NCBI RefSeq assembly: GCF_001514495.1 | Contig: NZ_BCNM01000005.1 | Coordinates: 1-64,000 of the forward strand | Direction of reading: 5' to 3' | Source: Paenibacillus pabuli NBRC 13638 | Lineage (GTDB): Bacteria; Bacillota; Bacilli; Paenibacillales; Paenibacillaceae | DNA length: 64,000 nucleotides | Shown here: one piece after another, positions 56,489-64,000 of the stretch | How positions within the stretch are numbered: the first letter of the stretch is position 1 | How the letters are laid out: each line of letters opens with the position of its first letter | Notes under the pieces: generated by a model | Seen by the model: the letters and a program-made list of their open reading frames with translations, nothing else | The model's database searches: none | Told to the model about the DNA's origin: nothing | Position numbers and translations under genes: made by a program

Positions 56489-58002
56489 CAACTCTCACCT
56501 TCCAGCATACCAATTTCGTGAACGAGTGCTTCGCGAAGCCCCTCTCGATCATCCAGATTCTCTCCCCAGATCGATGCATCAGACAATACGGCAGCTACGC
56601 TGTGGTCTAATTGCTGCTTATCCCTCTTCAGAGGATCATAACTATCCCAATGCTTGGCGAGTGCAGCCAATACATCCACATCATCCCGGAGCAGGACGGA
56701 CTCACCGTTCAATCGCTGTCCCCTATAACCGTCTGGCGTGTTCATCGGACGATAAAGACACAATAATCCCGCAAATCCTTTTACAAGCCGTGCAGGCCAG
56801 TTCCCCTGGTTTTGTTCATAGGCCAGGAGTGTTGGCAGCACACGAACCTTGAACTTTCCTACTGTATTTAACGCAATATCCTGCAGCTTGTGATCAATAT
56901 ACGGATTGAGGAAACGTTCAAACACTTCTTCTGCGTACTGATCCAGATCAAGGTCCGGCATATCCAGGACAGGCACGATCTCCTCATGTACCGCTTCCCT
57001 AATCCACGAGCCAAACTGCGGGTCTTCCATCGTCTCTCTCACATGCTGCTTGCCATGCAGAATGCCGAGCGATGACATCAGGGTATGTGCCCCATTCAGA
57101 ATACGAACCTTGCGCAGCTGAAAAGGTTTCAGATCCCTGACCCAGTGTACGTTGAGTCCCGACTGTTTCAGGGGAAGTTTCTTGTCCAGAGCCTCATCTG
57201 CCTGAATGGCCCAGAAATGATATGGTTCTGCCGTATTGATCAGCTGATCCTCGTATCCCCAGCGATTGGTCAGGGCGTCGGCTTCTTCCGTGGTCGGCGC
57301 ACCCGTGACAATCCGGTCGACCAGATTGTTCAGGAACAGGTTATGGTTCTCGATCCATGAACGGAAACCCTCCGAATAACCGAAATCTTCACTATGCCGC
57401 AAGACACAGCTGCGCAGTACATCTCCATTGCCTTCGAGCAACTCACACGGCAGGTGAATCAATCCTCTGGATGGGTCCCCATCAAATCGCAGGTAACGCT
57501 GATGCAGGAAAACGGTCAGTTTACCCGGAAATGATTGTACCGGCTCATCTTGGATGTACTCTGAATACGTATATTTCAATCCGGACTCGGTTGTATTGGA
57601 GATGACAAACTCCAGGGAAGGCAGTTCCGCAAGCTTCAGAAAATCCTGCCATTCCTCGTACGGGTTAATACACGTTGAAAAAATAGAGATTAATTCCGTT
57701 CGTTCCACCGCTTTCCCCTCGGAAAGACCTCGGGTAATCATCGTATATAACCCGTCCTGATCACGAATCTGTTCCAGCTTTGCCTTTCCACCTGGCCGAG
57801 GCTGTGTGACAGCAACACTGCCATGGAATTTGCCTTGTCTGGCACTCTCATGAAGCATCCAGTCTGCAAACCCACGCAAAAAGTTGCCTTCCCCAATCTG
57901 AAGTACCTTTACCGGGCGTTCCATCACTTCTTTGCATCTGCGCTGACTATCACTTCCAAGCAGATTCAGCTTCAGCCTTGGTCGTTTCGTGCTCGCCGAC
58001 AT
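56488..58002 (-). CDS. uxaB: Tagaturonate reductase
   Basis: NADH-dependent reduction of D-tagaturonate to D-altronate. The 504 residues belong to the long-chain mannitol dehydrogenase family: N-terminal Rossmann part (KVLQIGEGNFLRGFADWML near 32-50, ISNTTESG) and helical C-terminal domain with KPFQLRKVRILNGAHT (about 290-305), where the catalytic lysine lies. ATG 58002 is eight bases after GAGGTG. It is the first gene of uxaB-uxaA, under a promoter overlapped by a cre box, divergent from an AraC regulator. Confidence 0.95.
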   Translation of the reverse strand: MSASTKRPRLKLNLLGSDSQRRCKEVMERPVKVLQIGEGNFLRGFADWMLHESARQGKFHGSVAVTQPRPGGKAKLEQIRDQDGLYTMITRGLSEGKAVERTELISIFSTCINPYEEWQDFLKLAELPSLEFVISNTTESGLKYTYSEYIQDEPVQSFPGKLTVFLHQRYLRFDGDPSRGLIHLPCELLEGNGDVLRSCVLRHSEDFGYSEGFRSWIENHNLFLNNLVDRIVTGAPTTEEADALTNRWGYEDQLINTAEPYHFWAIQADEALDKKLPLKQSGLNVHWVRDLKPFQLRKVRILNGAHTLMSSLGILHGKQHVRETMEDPQFGSWIREAVHEEIVPVLDMPDLDLDQYAEEVFERFLNPYIDHKLQDIALNTVGKFKVRVLPTLLAYEQNQGNWPARLVKGFAGLLCLYRPMNTPDGYRGQRLNGESVLLRDDVDVLAALAKHWDSYDPLKRDKQQLDHSVAAVLSDASIWGENLDDREGLREALVHEIGMLEGES

Positions 58003-58075
58003 GAACACTCACCTCATCTTTTTATTTGTCATTATCAGATGTCTGACTGCATACTACACAGCCGCTACACTTCCA

Positions 58076-58100
58076 TTGAAAACGCTTTAAATTCATTGTA
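58076..58100 (-). promoter_or_regulatory. uxaB promoter -10 with overlapping cre box
   Basis: Plus-strand TTGAAAACGCTTTAA (58076-58090) matches the CcpA consensus with one mismatch. On the minus strand TACAAT (58095-58100) is a -10 box just upstream of it, with TTAAAT 16 bases further up as a weak -35. The cre box therefore covers the transcription start, which fits repression by glucose. Confidence 0.65.
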
Positions 58101-58204
58101 TCATCAATAAAAGGGAATTTAATTGCTTATATTGCGGTAAATGTACTCTTTCATGACTAGATATATCCATCTTTTCTGTGACCACTGTTTTGAAAGGAGA
58201 TCGA

Positions 58205-59086
58205 ATGGAACGTTTACCCGTTCGTACGACCATTCAGGCGGACTCGGGGATTCCCTTTCGTCTGGTGTATGCAGATACCAAGTCCCCTCAGAACGAGTTG
58301 CCGGATCATCTTCATGACTGGCATGAAATTATTTATGTTTATCGGGGGCAGGGTACTATTTTCATTGATACCGGGCTTGAAGATATGCAGGAGGGCGATT
58401 TGTTTATCATTCCGGGCAGCACGGTACATCGTGCACTGCCAGATGCCGGAAATCCGGTGACTTCGTCTGCTTTGTTCTTCAGTCCAGGGTTACTGGCATC
58501 TACAGCGGGAGGCAGCGCGTCAGCCATGCTCTCTCTATTTGAACGCTGCCGCAAACGCAGAGTGTACAAGAGACATCTGGAGGGCAAAGAACGATCCCAG
58601 GTTGCTGAGCTTATTGAAGACATCCATGCAGAATTCAAGCTGGAACATCACTTGAGTGCCCACGCAGCTCTGCTGCGATTGCAGCTGCTGCTTATTTTTC
58701 TGGAGCGGCTGGAGTCAGCTGGTCCGGCCAGTCCGGCCAGGAGCGTCCCTGGGCCAGGCTGGCTCTCCTCTACGCTGACTCATATTGATGAAGAGCTGCG
58801 CAAGGGTTTTTCCTTGCCAGAGCTGGCACGGCAAGCAGCGGTATCCCCTGCTCATTTCAGCCGTGCATTCAAAAGGTATACTGGCATGACCCTAACTGAC
58901 TATACATTGGCCCGCCGGGTCATTATGGCGAAAGAACATCTGCTTCGAAACGATGAGACCATGGCCGTCGTTGCCGATGCCTGCGGCTTCGAGAGCTTGC
59001 CCCATTTTTATCGGCAATTTAAGAAACTGACAGGAACCACACCTGCTGCTTATCGTAAAACCATGAAAACGCAGGATCCATATTGA
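58205..59086 (+). CDS. AraC-family transcriptional regulator (cupin type)
   Basis: The 293 residues have an N-terminal cupin domain (about 25-95, LPDHLHDWHEIIYVYRGQGT and GDLFIIPGSTVHRA with ligand-type histidines) and a C-terminal AraC helix-turn-helix pair (about 195-290, FSLPELARQAAVSPAHFSRAF and VADACGFESLPHFYRQFKKLTG). ATG 58205 follows AAAGGAG. It is divergent from uxaB with 202 bases between and is the likely activator of the hexuronate operon. Confidence 0.92.
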   Translation: MERLPVRTTIQADSGIPFRLVYADTKSPQNELPDHLHDWHEIIYVYRGQGTIFIDTGLEDMQEGDLFIIPGSTVHRALPDAGNPVTSSALFFSPGLLASTAGGSASAMLSLFERCRKRRVYKRHLEGKERSQVAELIEDIHAEFKLEHHLSAHAALLRLQLLLIFLERLESAGPASPARSVPGPGWLSSTLTHIDEELRKGFSLPELARQAAVSPAHFSRAFKRYTGMTLTDYTLARRVIMAKEHLLRNDETMAVVADACGFESLPHFYRQFKKLTGTTPAAYRKTMKTQDPY

Positions 59087-59157
59087 AGTATCATGACCTC
59101 CTGAAATGTAGAGATTTGTCTGAGTGTAACATATTCTTCCATACTATTCGTGTGATA

Positions 59158-59166
59158 TGATATAAT
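59158..59166 (+). promoter_or_regulatory. Extended -10 promoter of the TetM-like gene
   Basis: TGATATAAT is a full extended -10 element; the -35 (TTCCAT, 59137-59142) is weak. The leader of about 50 bases contains a GAAACG/CGTTTC hairpin (around 59183-59197), then the AGAGGAG ribosome site. Confidence 0.6.
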
Positions 59167-59223
59167 ACTGAACTACAATGTCGGAAACGTTGCGTTTCTG
59201 CTGCCAGAGGAGCCCTACATCCC

Positions 59224-61212
59224 ATGTTAAACGAAATGAATCGCAGAAATATCGGCATCTTCGCTCACGTCGATGCAGGAAAAACAACCACGACGGAGCA
59301 TATGTTATTTCATAGCGGTGTCGTCCGCAGTCCAGGTCGGGTAGACGATGGAACAACAGCAACGGACTCTTTGGATATTGAAAAGGAACGAGGTATTTCC
59401 GTACAAGCTGCTATGACTTCTTTAATCTGGAAAGATACCATTATTGATCTCATTGACACTCCGGGTCATATCGATTTCATCTCTGAAGTCGAGCGATCCC
59501 TGCGTGTTATGGACGGAGCCATTCTAATTGTGTCTGCCGTGGAGGGAGTTCAATCCCAGAGCGAGACCATCTGGCATGCTCTCCGCTCCCTTGGAATTCC
59601 TACCTTAATCTATATCAACAAAATGGATCGGGTTGGCGCTTCTGCTGAAACGGTTATTGAACAGATCCGCTCCAGCCTCTCTCCCTTCATATGTGAAGTC
59701 CAGACTAGCCGTATGAACGAAGAGGTGTTTACTGGCATTGACTCTCTATGGAACGCGAGCCAAGCGCGGTTAACAGACTCTCCTTCATCTGTACCTGGCC
59801 TTTTTGAATTACTTGCCGAATTTAACGAAGATCTGATGGAATCCTATATTAATGGTGAATCCCCTCCTGCTCATTTGCTAGAAGAAACGTTTCGCAAACA
59901 TGTGCATCAAGGCGAAATGTTCCCCATTTGTTATGGCGCTTCCGGCAGAGGAATTGGCGTAACTGAACTCCTGGATGCCATCATTGAATTTCTTCCTCCG
60001 CCTGCACAGCCTCAAGAACCTTCGGTATCCGGTGTTGTATTCAAGATTGAACGGGACAAAACGATGGGCCGTACCGCCTATGTACGCATGTATGGTGGCA
60101 GCGTCTATAATCGGGATACCATTTATAACTCCACTCGGGAGCTGGAAGAGAAGGTAACACAGATCCGTCGAATGGACGGTCGGAAATGGGCGGATACAGG
60201 TGCTGTACATGCCGGGCAAATCGCTGCTCTGTATGGACTCAGTGAAACACATGTTGGTGACATTATCGGCAGCCCCAAAGGTGTGCCCCCTATGCCACAG
60301 ATGGCTGTTCCCTTGTTGACCGTGCAGGTACATGGTAAAGACATGGCACGTTACCCCGACCTTGTAGCGGCATTACAGGAGTTGACGGATGAAGATCCCC
60401 TGCTCGATCTGCAATGGTTGCCTGAAGAAAGGGAACTGCATCTCAAAGTGATGGGTACCATTCAGCTTGAGATTCTGTCCAGCTTGCTGATGAGCCGTTT
60501 CGGACTGGATGTCGCATTCGACCCGCCGTCCGTCATCTACAAGGAAACTCCTCGATCTTCGGGAGAAGGATACATTGCGTATACGATGCCCAAGCCCTGC
60601 TGGGCCATTCTTCGATTCAGTATTGAGCCTTTGCCACGTGGCAGTGGTCTGATCTACTCATCCACGGTCCGGACGGATCACCTCCTGCTTCGTTATCAGA
60701 ATGAAGTCGAACGCCGTATTCCCGAAGCATTGTCTCAGGGTTTGCTGGGATGGGAAGTGACTGACCTGCGCATTACGTTAATTGAAGGAGAGCATCATGT
60801 ATGGCATACCCATCCCCTGGATTTCGTTGTGGCCACGCCGATGGGGATTATGGACGGGTTGGCAAGCACAGGCACAACCCTGCTGGAACCCATTCTGAAA
60901 TTCAGGTTAACGGTCCCCGAAGAGTATGGTGGCAAAGCGCTCAGTGATCTGGTACATATGCGGGCAACTTTCGAAGCTCCAATCATCGGATCCGGACGTT
61001 GCATCGTTGAAGGGCTTATGCCTCTGGCAACCTCCATGGATTATCCGGTGAAACTCCGTTCAGAGACAAGTGGACGCGGGGTGCTGACCACTTCTTTTGC
61101 CGGGTACCAGGATTGTCCATCGGATGCGACTCATGCACGGAAACGCAGAGGGGTTAATCCACTGGACCAATCCAAGTATATTTTAAGTGTTCGAAATGCG
61201 ATTACATCATAA
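59224..61212 (+). CDS. TetM-like ribosomal-protection-type GTPase (EF-G family)
   Basis: Translation-factor GTPase related to tetracycline ribosomal protection proteins. The 662 residues have G1 AHVDAGKTT (14-22), G3 DTPGH (78-82) and NKMD (132-135), then domains II to V in the TetM order, with VYKETPRSSGEG-type domain III/IV junction (here VIYKETPRSSGEGYI) and a domain IV/V block HTHPLDFVVATPMG through TTLLEPILKF corresponding to the TetM STPADF..TELLEP region. Length (about 640 in TetM) fits. It is divergent enough from mobile tet genes that resistance cannot be assumed; some such chromosomal homologues serve other roles. ATG 59224 follows AGAGGAG. A TPR protein gene follows 17 bases later. 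No mobile-element marks surround it. Confidence 0.8.
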   Translation: MLNEMNRRNIGIFAHVDAGKTTTTEHMLFHSGVVRSPGRVDDGTTATDSLDIEKERGISVQAAMTSLIWKDTIIDLIDTPGHIDFISEVERSLRVMDGAILIVSAVEGVQSQSETIWHALRSLGIPTLIYINKMDRVGASAETVIEQIRSSLSPFICEVQTSRMNEEVFTGIDSLWNASQARLTDSPSSVPGLFELLAEFNEDLMESYINGESPPAHLLEETFRKHVHQGEMFPICYGASGRGIGVTELLDAIIEFLPPPAQPQEPSVSGVVFKIERDKTMGRTAYVRMYGGSVYNRDTIYNSTRELEEKVTQIRRMDGRKWADTGAVHAGQIAALYGLSETHVGDIIGSPKGVPPMPQMAVPLLTVQVHGKDMARYPDLVAALQELTDEDPLLDLQWLPEERELHLKVMGTIQLEILSSLLMSRFGLDVAFDPPSVIYKETPRSSGEGYIAYTMPKPCWAILRFSIEPLPRGSGLIYSSTVRTDHLLLRYQNEVERRIPEALSQGLLGWEVTDLRITLIEGEHHVWHTHPLDFVVATPMGIMDGLASTGTTLLEPILKFRLTVPEEYGGKALSDLVHMRATFEAPIIGSGRCIVEGLMPLATSMDYPVKLRSETSGRGVLTTSFAGYQDCPSDATHARKRRGVNPLDQSKYILSVRNAITS

Positions 61213-61229
61213 ATGGAGTTGACTCTGTC

Positions 61230-61907
61230 GTGCTGATTAAATTTCTAATCTTTGGCCTGCTATGGCGGATTGTAGGCAATCCGATCGTGGCTGTCCTTAT
61301 TTTCCTCATTATTCTATATTTCCTGGATCGTCGCTATGTTGGAGTGATGCCAAGCTTTATGAAGCCACTCAAGCGTATGCGTAATATCTCACGGCTCCGG
61401 CAGCAGCTTGCCATGAGTCCGAATGAAGTCTCCTCCAAGCTGGAATTGGCTCGCCTGTTGATTGAACGCAAACGTTATAGCGAAGCTCATGCCTTGCTGC
61501 TGGAACTGGAGCGTCCTTACGAGCAATCTGCCGAATACTGGGAGGCGCTGGGCACAACTGAACTTCATCTGGGTCATACGGAAGAGGGTGAGCGTCATAT
61601 TTTGCAGGCACTGGATATTAATCCAAGAGTGAAGTATGGACGGCCTTATCTGACACTTGCAGGTGCATTCAAAGAAACTCACCGGGACAAATCTCTAGCG
61701 TACGTTCAGCAATTTCAGGAGATTCATTCCTCATCCAGTGAAGCGTATTATCTGCTAGGTTCGGTGTATCGCTCCCTTGGGCGTGCTGCTGACGCAAAAC
61801 AAGCCTATGAACAATCCTTGAACGTGTATCGCTCCCTGCCAAAATATAAGAAGCGCCAGGAACGTCGCTGGGCTGTACGCAGCTGGTTCCGCAAACGTGG
61901 ACTGTAA
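61230..61907 (+). CDS. TPR-repeat membrane protein
   Basis: The 225 residues start with a hydrophobic stretch (about 1-32, one or two membrane segments), a basic juxtamembrane region (KPLKRMRNISRLRQQL) and then four or so tetratricopeptide units (about 65-205; ELARLLIERKRYSEAHALLLELE, WEALGTTELHLGHTEEGERH, YYLLGSVYRSLGRAADAKQAYEQ), ending in a very basic tail WRKRG-like. TPRs imply protein-protein contacts at the inner face of the membrane. The start is GTG 61230, 11 bases after GGAG. It is in one operon with the TetM-like GTPase; both end at the terminator at 62000. Function unknown. Confidence 0.8.
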   Translation: MLIKFLIFGLLWRIVGNPIVAVLIFLIILYFLDRRYVGVMPSFMKPLKRMRNISRLRQQLAMSPNEVSSKLELARLLIERKRYSEAHALLLELERPYEQSAEYWEALGTTELHLGHTEEGERHILQALDINPRVKYGRPYLTLAGAFKETHRDKSLAYVQQFQEIHSSSSEAYYLLGSVYRSLGRAADAKQAYEQSLNVYRSLPKYKKRQERRWAVRSWFRKRGL

Positions 61908-61999
61908 GACTGCCTGGTTACTTCATTATGCAATTGGATTGAATGTGGTGAATCTGAAAAGTACATATCCATTCATTTTTGACAAACGATTTACCAAAT

Positions 62000-62046
62000 A
62001 AAAAGTGCACGGGCTCTGTCTCAAGACAGAAACCGTGCACTTTTTT
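62000..62046. terminator. Bidirectional terminator
   Basis: AAAAGTGCACGG pairs with CCGTGCACTTTT, with an inner CTGTCT/AGACAG stem, flanked by A-run and T-run on opposite sides. It serves the TPR gene on the plus strand and the phosphotransferase gene on the minus strand. Confidence 0.95.
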
Positions 62047-62082
62047 ACAGATTGAAAATTCATTCCGATTCTTATCATTTCA

Positions 62083-63141
62083 CTAGATCAGCAGCCCTCG
62101 CAGACGTTCCTCATTAATCTTCATCCAGTCTACCCGTTCTCTCAACTTCCTGATCTGCTGCACTGCAACTTCAGGTTCATCTGTACCTTCAACCATTCGA
62201 CTGATAAAATGCATCACGACATCCAGACTTCGAAGCAGAATCAGCTCCGGAATCACGCTCAGTTCTTCTGGTTCCAGGCTGACCCGTAGTCTGAATCCTT
62301 GAATCAGGCCCTCTAGCGCTGCCCACATCCATGCCTGCTCCTTGTCCATCGTCAGAAGGTCGGACATGGGAACCGCCAGCTCCATCACCCGCAGATCCCA
62401 TGTAGCAAATTCAAAATCCAATATAGCACATATGTGACCCTGTGAATCTGCCAACACATTCGATGCATTCAGATCCCCATGTACCAGTTGATGCGGCAGA
62501 GCTTCCATCCCTCGGAGCGCATCAAACAAGTCTGGCAGCACATCCTTCAATTGCTGCAAGTCATCCGCACACGTCGACAGCATATCCGGGGGAGATGTAC
62601 ATAGTTGTAACAGTTTCTCTGGTGAACAGAGCGGGTAAGCCTCCTGAATCCGATAGTAAGGCGGATAGACGGGTTCCAGCGATAAGACGAGGCGTGCCAT
62701 AGCGGAAGACAGGGTGCCCGCCGCCTGACCCAATTCAATCAGCTGATCAGGTGTATTCCAGACCGGGTTATGACCTTCACGATAATGGAATAACGCCACT
62801 ATTTTGGTACGGTTCGTGAGGCGATCCTGCACGGCCAGAAATGTTTGATCCTTTGGGTCAGGAAGGCTCACGGGGGTCGGCACATCAAGCTCAAAGCCTG
62901 AACACGACAATGCTGACAGCACCTCATGTTCAAAAGCAATTTTTATTCGATCATTATGCGTTTCATACTGCCTAAGCACATAGCACTCTTGGTCAATCTC
63001 CACCATAAAGGTAGAGTTGTTCATGCCTCCTTTTCCGCGCTGAGCCTTCCAGTTGTGCTTGAATCCATAGGTGAATAAAACGTCGGAGATGAGCTGCTGT
63101 TCAATCTCATTTAGGGAACCTGAATCGATGTTGTGCACCAA
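62083..63141 (-). CDS. Aminoglycoside-phosphotransferase/homoserine-kinase-fold protein
   Basis: Predicted small-molecule kinase. The 352 residues show an N-lobe with GKGGMNNSTFMVEIDQECYVLRQ and the C-lobe catalytic loop LVHGDLNASNVL (HxDxxxxN) followed by the metal-binding AILDFEFATWDLRVMEL. The fold is shared with choline, homoserine and fructosamine kinases and with resistance enzymes, so substrate is open; the sequence is closer to the YtmP/ThrB-II-like Bacillales proteins (spore-coat CotS family included). ATG 63141 begins MVHNIDSGSLNEIEQ. It faces the TPR gene across a shared terminator. Confidence 0.82.
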   Translation of the reverse strand: MVHNIDSGSLNEIEQQLISDVLFTYGFKHNWKAQRGKGGMNNSTFMVEIDQECYVLRQYETHNDRIKIAFEHEVLSALSCSGFELDVPTPVSLPDPKDQTFLAVQDRLTNRTKIVALFHYREGHNPVWNTPDQLIELGQAAGTLSSAMARLVLSLEPVYPPYYRIQEAYPLCSPEKLLQLCTSPPDMLSTCADDLQQLKDVLPDLFDALRGMEALPHQLVHGDLNASNVLADSQGHICAILDFEFATWDLRVMELAVPMSDLLTMDKEQAWMWAALEGLIQGFRLRVSLEPEELSVIPELILLRSLDVVMHFISRMVEGTDEPEVAVQQIRKLRERVDWMKINEERLRGLLI

Positions 63142-63260
63142 AAATAACTCCTTTATCTCACGAAATGCAACCTCTATATGTCCCCATCTTAACGGATATG
63201 TCTCTTTCGGTCTAGTACGGTTTCCACGTTATATTCACCCTACACTCCACGCCGCACGGA

Positions 63261-63887
63261 TCAGGCAAATGGATGGTATCCAGTACGATTCAGCTGCTCG
63301 GCAATCACTCGATATCCTCTTGCATTGGGATGAACCCTGTCCCAGAATAACAGTTCCCGTTCACGTCCCTCAAACCGGTCATAGACCTGAGCACAGGCAT
63401 AGTTTCCCGATCCCGCACCATTCAAAAAAGAATTATACTGCCTCACCCAATAAGCAGCTTCCGCTGCTTGCGGATACGGGTTGTACAACCCAATCGTACG
63501 GATCATATATACATGGCCTCCTTTCAACTGCCGGATGTGCTTCATGATCTGGGATACGTTATTCCGAGTATCGCCCAGCACCTGTGTCATTTTACTCGCA
63601 TTCGGAATCCCGCCACTTGCTTTGAATATACGGATCAGATCGTTCCCGCCGATCGACAACGTAATAATATCCGCTTCACGCAGCGATTGCCGTACTCTTG
63701 GATTGCCGGATATCATGTGCAGCATTTCCCCTGAGGTCAGTCCATTCACTCCCAGATTGTCCATGGATACAAACGAGCGCACATTCATTTCCGCCATTCT
63801 CCGATATAAAGGAACAAAGCCGGTGCCCAGCAGCGCTCCTGTACCTACCGTTAATGAATCTCCTATAGCCACATATCGATATACCAT
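63261..63887 (-). CDS. SGNH lipase/esterase, LipC (YcsK)-like
   Basis: The 208 residues begin MVYRYVAIGDSLTVGTGALL, with the GDSL block serine S11, then GVNG, the block III GGNDL and the block V pair in WDRVHPNARGYRVI. B. subtilis LipC, with the same start pattern, is a spore-coat lipase important for germination. No signal peptide is seen, which fits a coat protein made in the mother cell. ATG 63887 has GAGGGGCGG before it; the longer frame to 63992 has no good site. Nothing recognisable lies between it and the window end (63888-64000). Confidence 0.87.
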   Translation of the reverse strand: MVYRYVAIGDSLTVGTGALLGTGFVPLYRRMAEMNVRSFVSMDNLGVNGLTSGEMLHMISGNPRVRQSLREADIITLSIGGNDLIRIFKASGGIPNASKMTQVLGDTRNNVSQIMKHIRQLKGGHVYMIRTIGLYNPYPQAAEAAYWVRQYNSFLNGAGSGNYACAQVYDRFEGRERELLFWDRVHPNARGYRVIAEQLNRTGYHPFA

Positions 63888-64000
63888 CCCGCCGCCCCTC
63901 TCTGCTGTGTTGTAAATTCCACATATACAATTCCTATATATGGTATGAAAGAATCTAAGACAAGGCGCGGGGTGGTGTCCGTAGGCATACACATTTATTT

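Overview
The window is chromosomal DNA of an endospore-forming, low-to-mid GC Gram-positive bacterium, most likely a Paenibacillus. The evidence is the Bacillus-type gene order (rnhB-rbgA-lepB-rplS, trmD-rimM-khpA-rpsP-ffh-ylxM, ftsY-smc-rnc, the fab/plsX/fapR block, rpmF-yceD, and the ylbM, ylbL, ylbJ, coaD, rsmD series), strong AGGAGG ribosome sites, frequent TTG and GTG starts, CcpA-type cre boxes, a FapR operator, sporulation and germination genes, and a large polymer-degradation region with YesM/YesN regulators and a secreted GH74 enzyme carrying CBM_X2 and CBM3 modules. No tRNA, rRNA, CRISPR array, insertion sequence or prophage was recognised.

Bases 1-33,200 are a housekeeping core, mostly on the minus strand. 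From right to left it runs: yceD and rpmF (strong TTGACA/TATAAT promoter); fapR, plsX, fabH, fabD, fabG, acpP, fabF and rnc (FapR operator at the promoter); smc and ftsY (behind an intrinsic terminator); an interposed hemolysin III gene; ylxM, ffh, rpsP, khpA, rimM and trmD; then rplS, lepB, rbgA, rnhB and a FliK-like gene leaving the window. Local departures from the ancestral order are a 295-bp direct tandem duplication of the 3' end of trmD, and a polysaccharide deacetylase plus a glyoxalase remnant between trmD and rplS. To the right are a flavohemoglobin with an Fnr/Crp-type box at about -41.5, tmcAL (with a strikingly GC-rich core), the sepM-like protease, ylbJ, coaD and rsmD. A roughly 139-nt small-RNA candidate with its own promoter, C-rich segments and terminator lies divergently upstream of rsmD, followed by three small hypothetical genes.

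Bases 33,300-59,100 are a carbohydrate-use region. A lipoprotein sugar-binding protein and two ABC permeases precede a GH2 beta-galactosidase, next to a YesN/YesM two-component pair and a secreted GH74-CBM_X2-CBM3 xyloglucanase-type enzyme. After these come an SMP-30 lactonase, an SGNH esterase, an alpha/beta hydrolase, an AraC regulator divergent from a GH42 beta-galactosidase, a WYL regulator with an AlkZ-related gene, and a uxaB-uxaA hexuronate operon divergent from another AraC regulator. Cre-like boxes precede the sugar-binding protein, GH74 and uxaB. Together these genes suggest outside cleavage of a plant polysaccharide, probably xyloglucan, uptake of oligosaccharides, inside removal of galactose, and separate hexuronate catabolism. 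No transporter ATPase and no alpha-xylosidase are in the window.

Bases 59,150-64,000 hold a TetM-like EF-G-family GTPase followed by a TPR membrane protein, a kinase-fold phosphotransferase and a LipC-like SGNH hydrolase. Most coding calls are conventional. The points most worth a second look are the small-RNA candidate, the trmD duplication, the long hairpin between ftsY and the hemolysin III gene, the base-composition mosaic in tmcAL, and the TetM-like GTPase.
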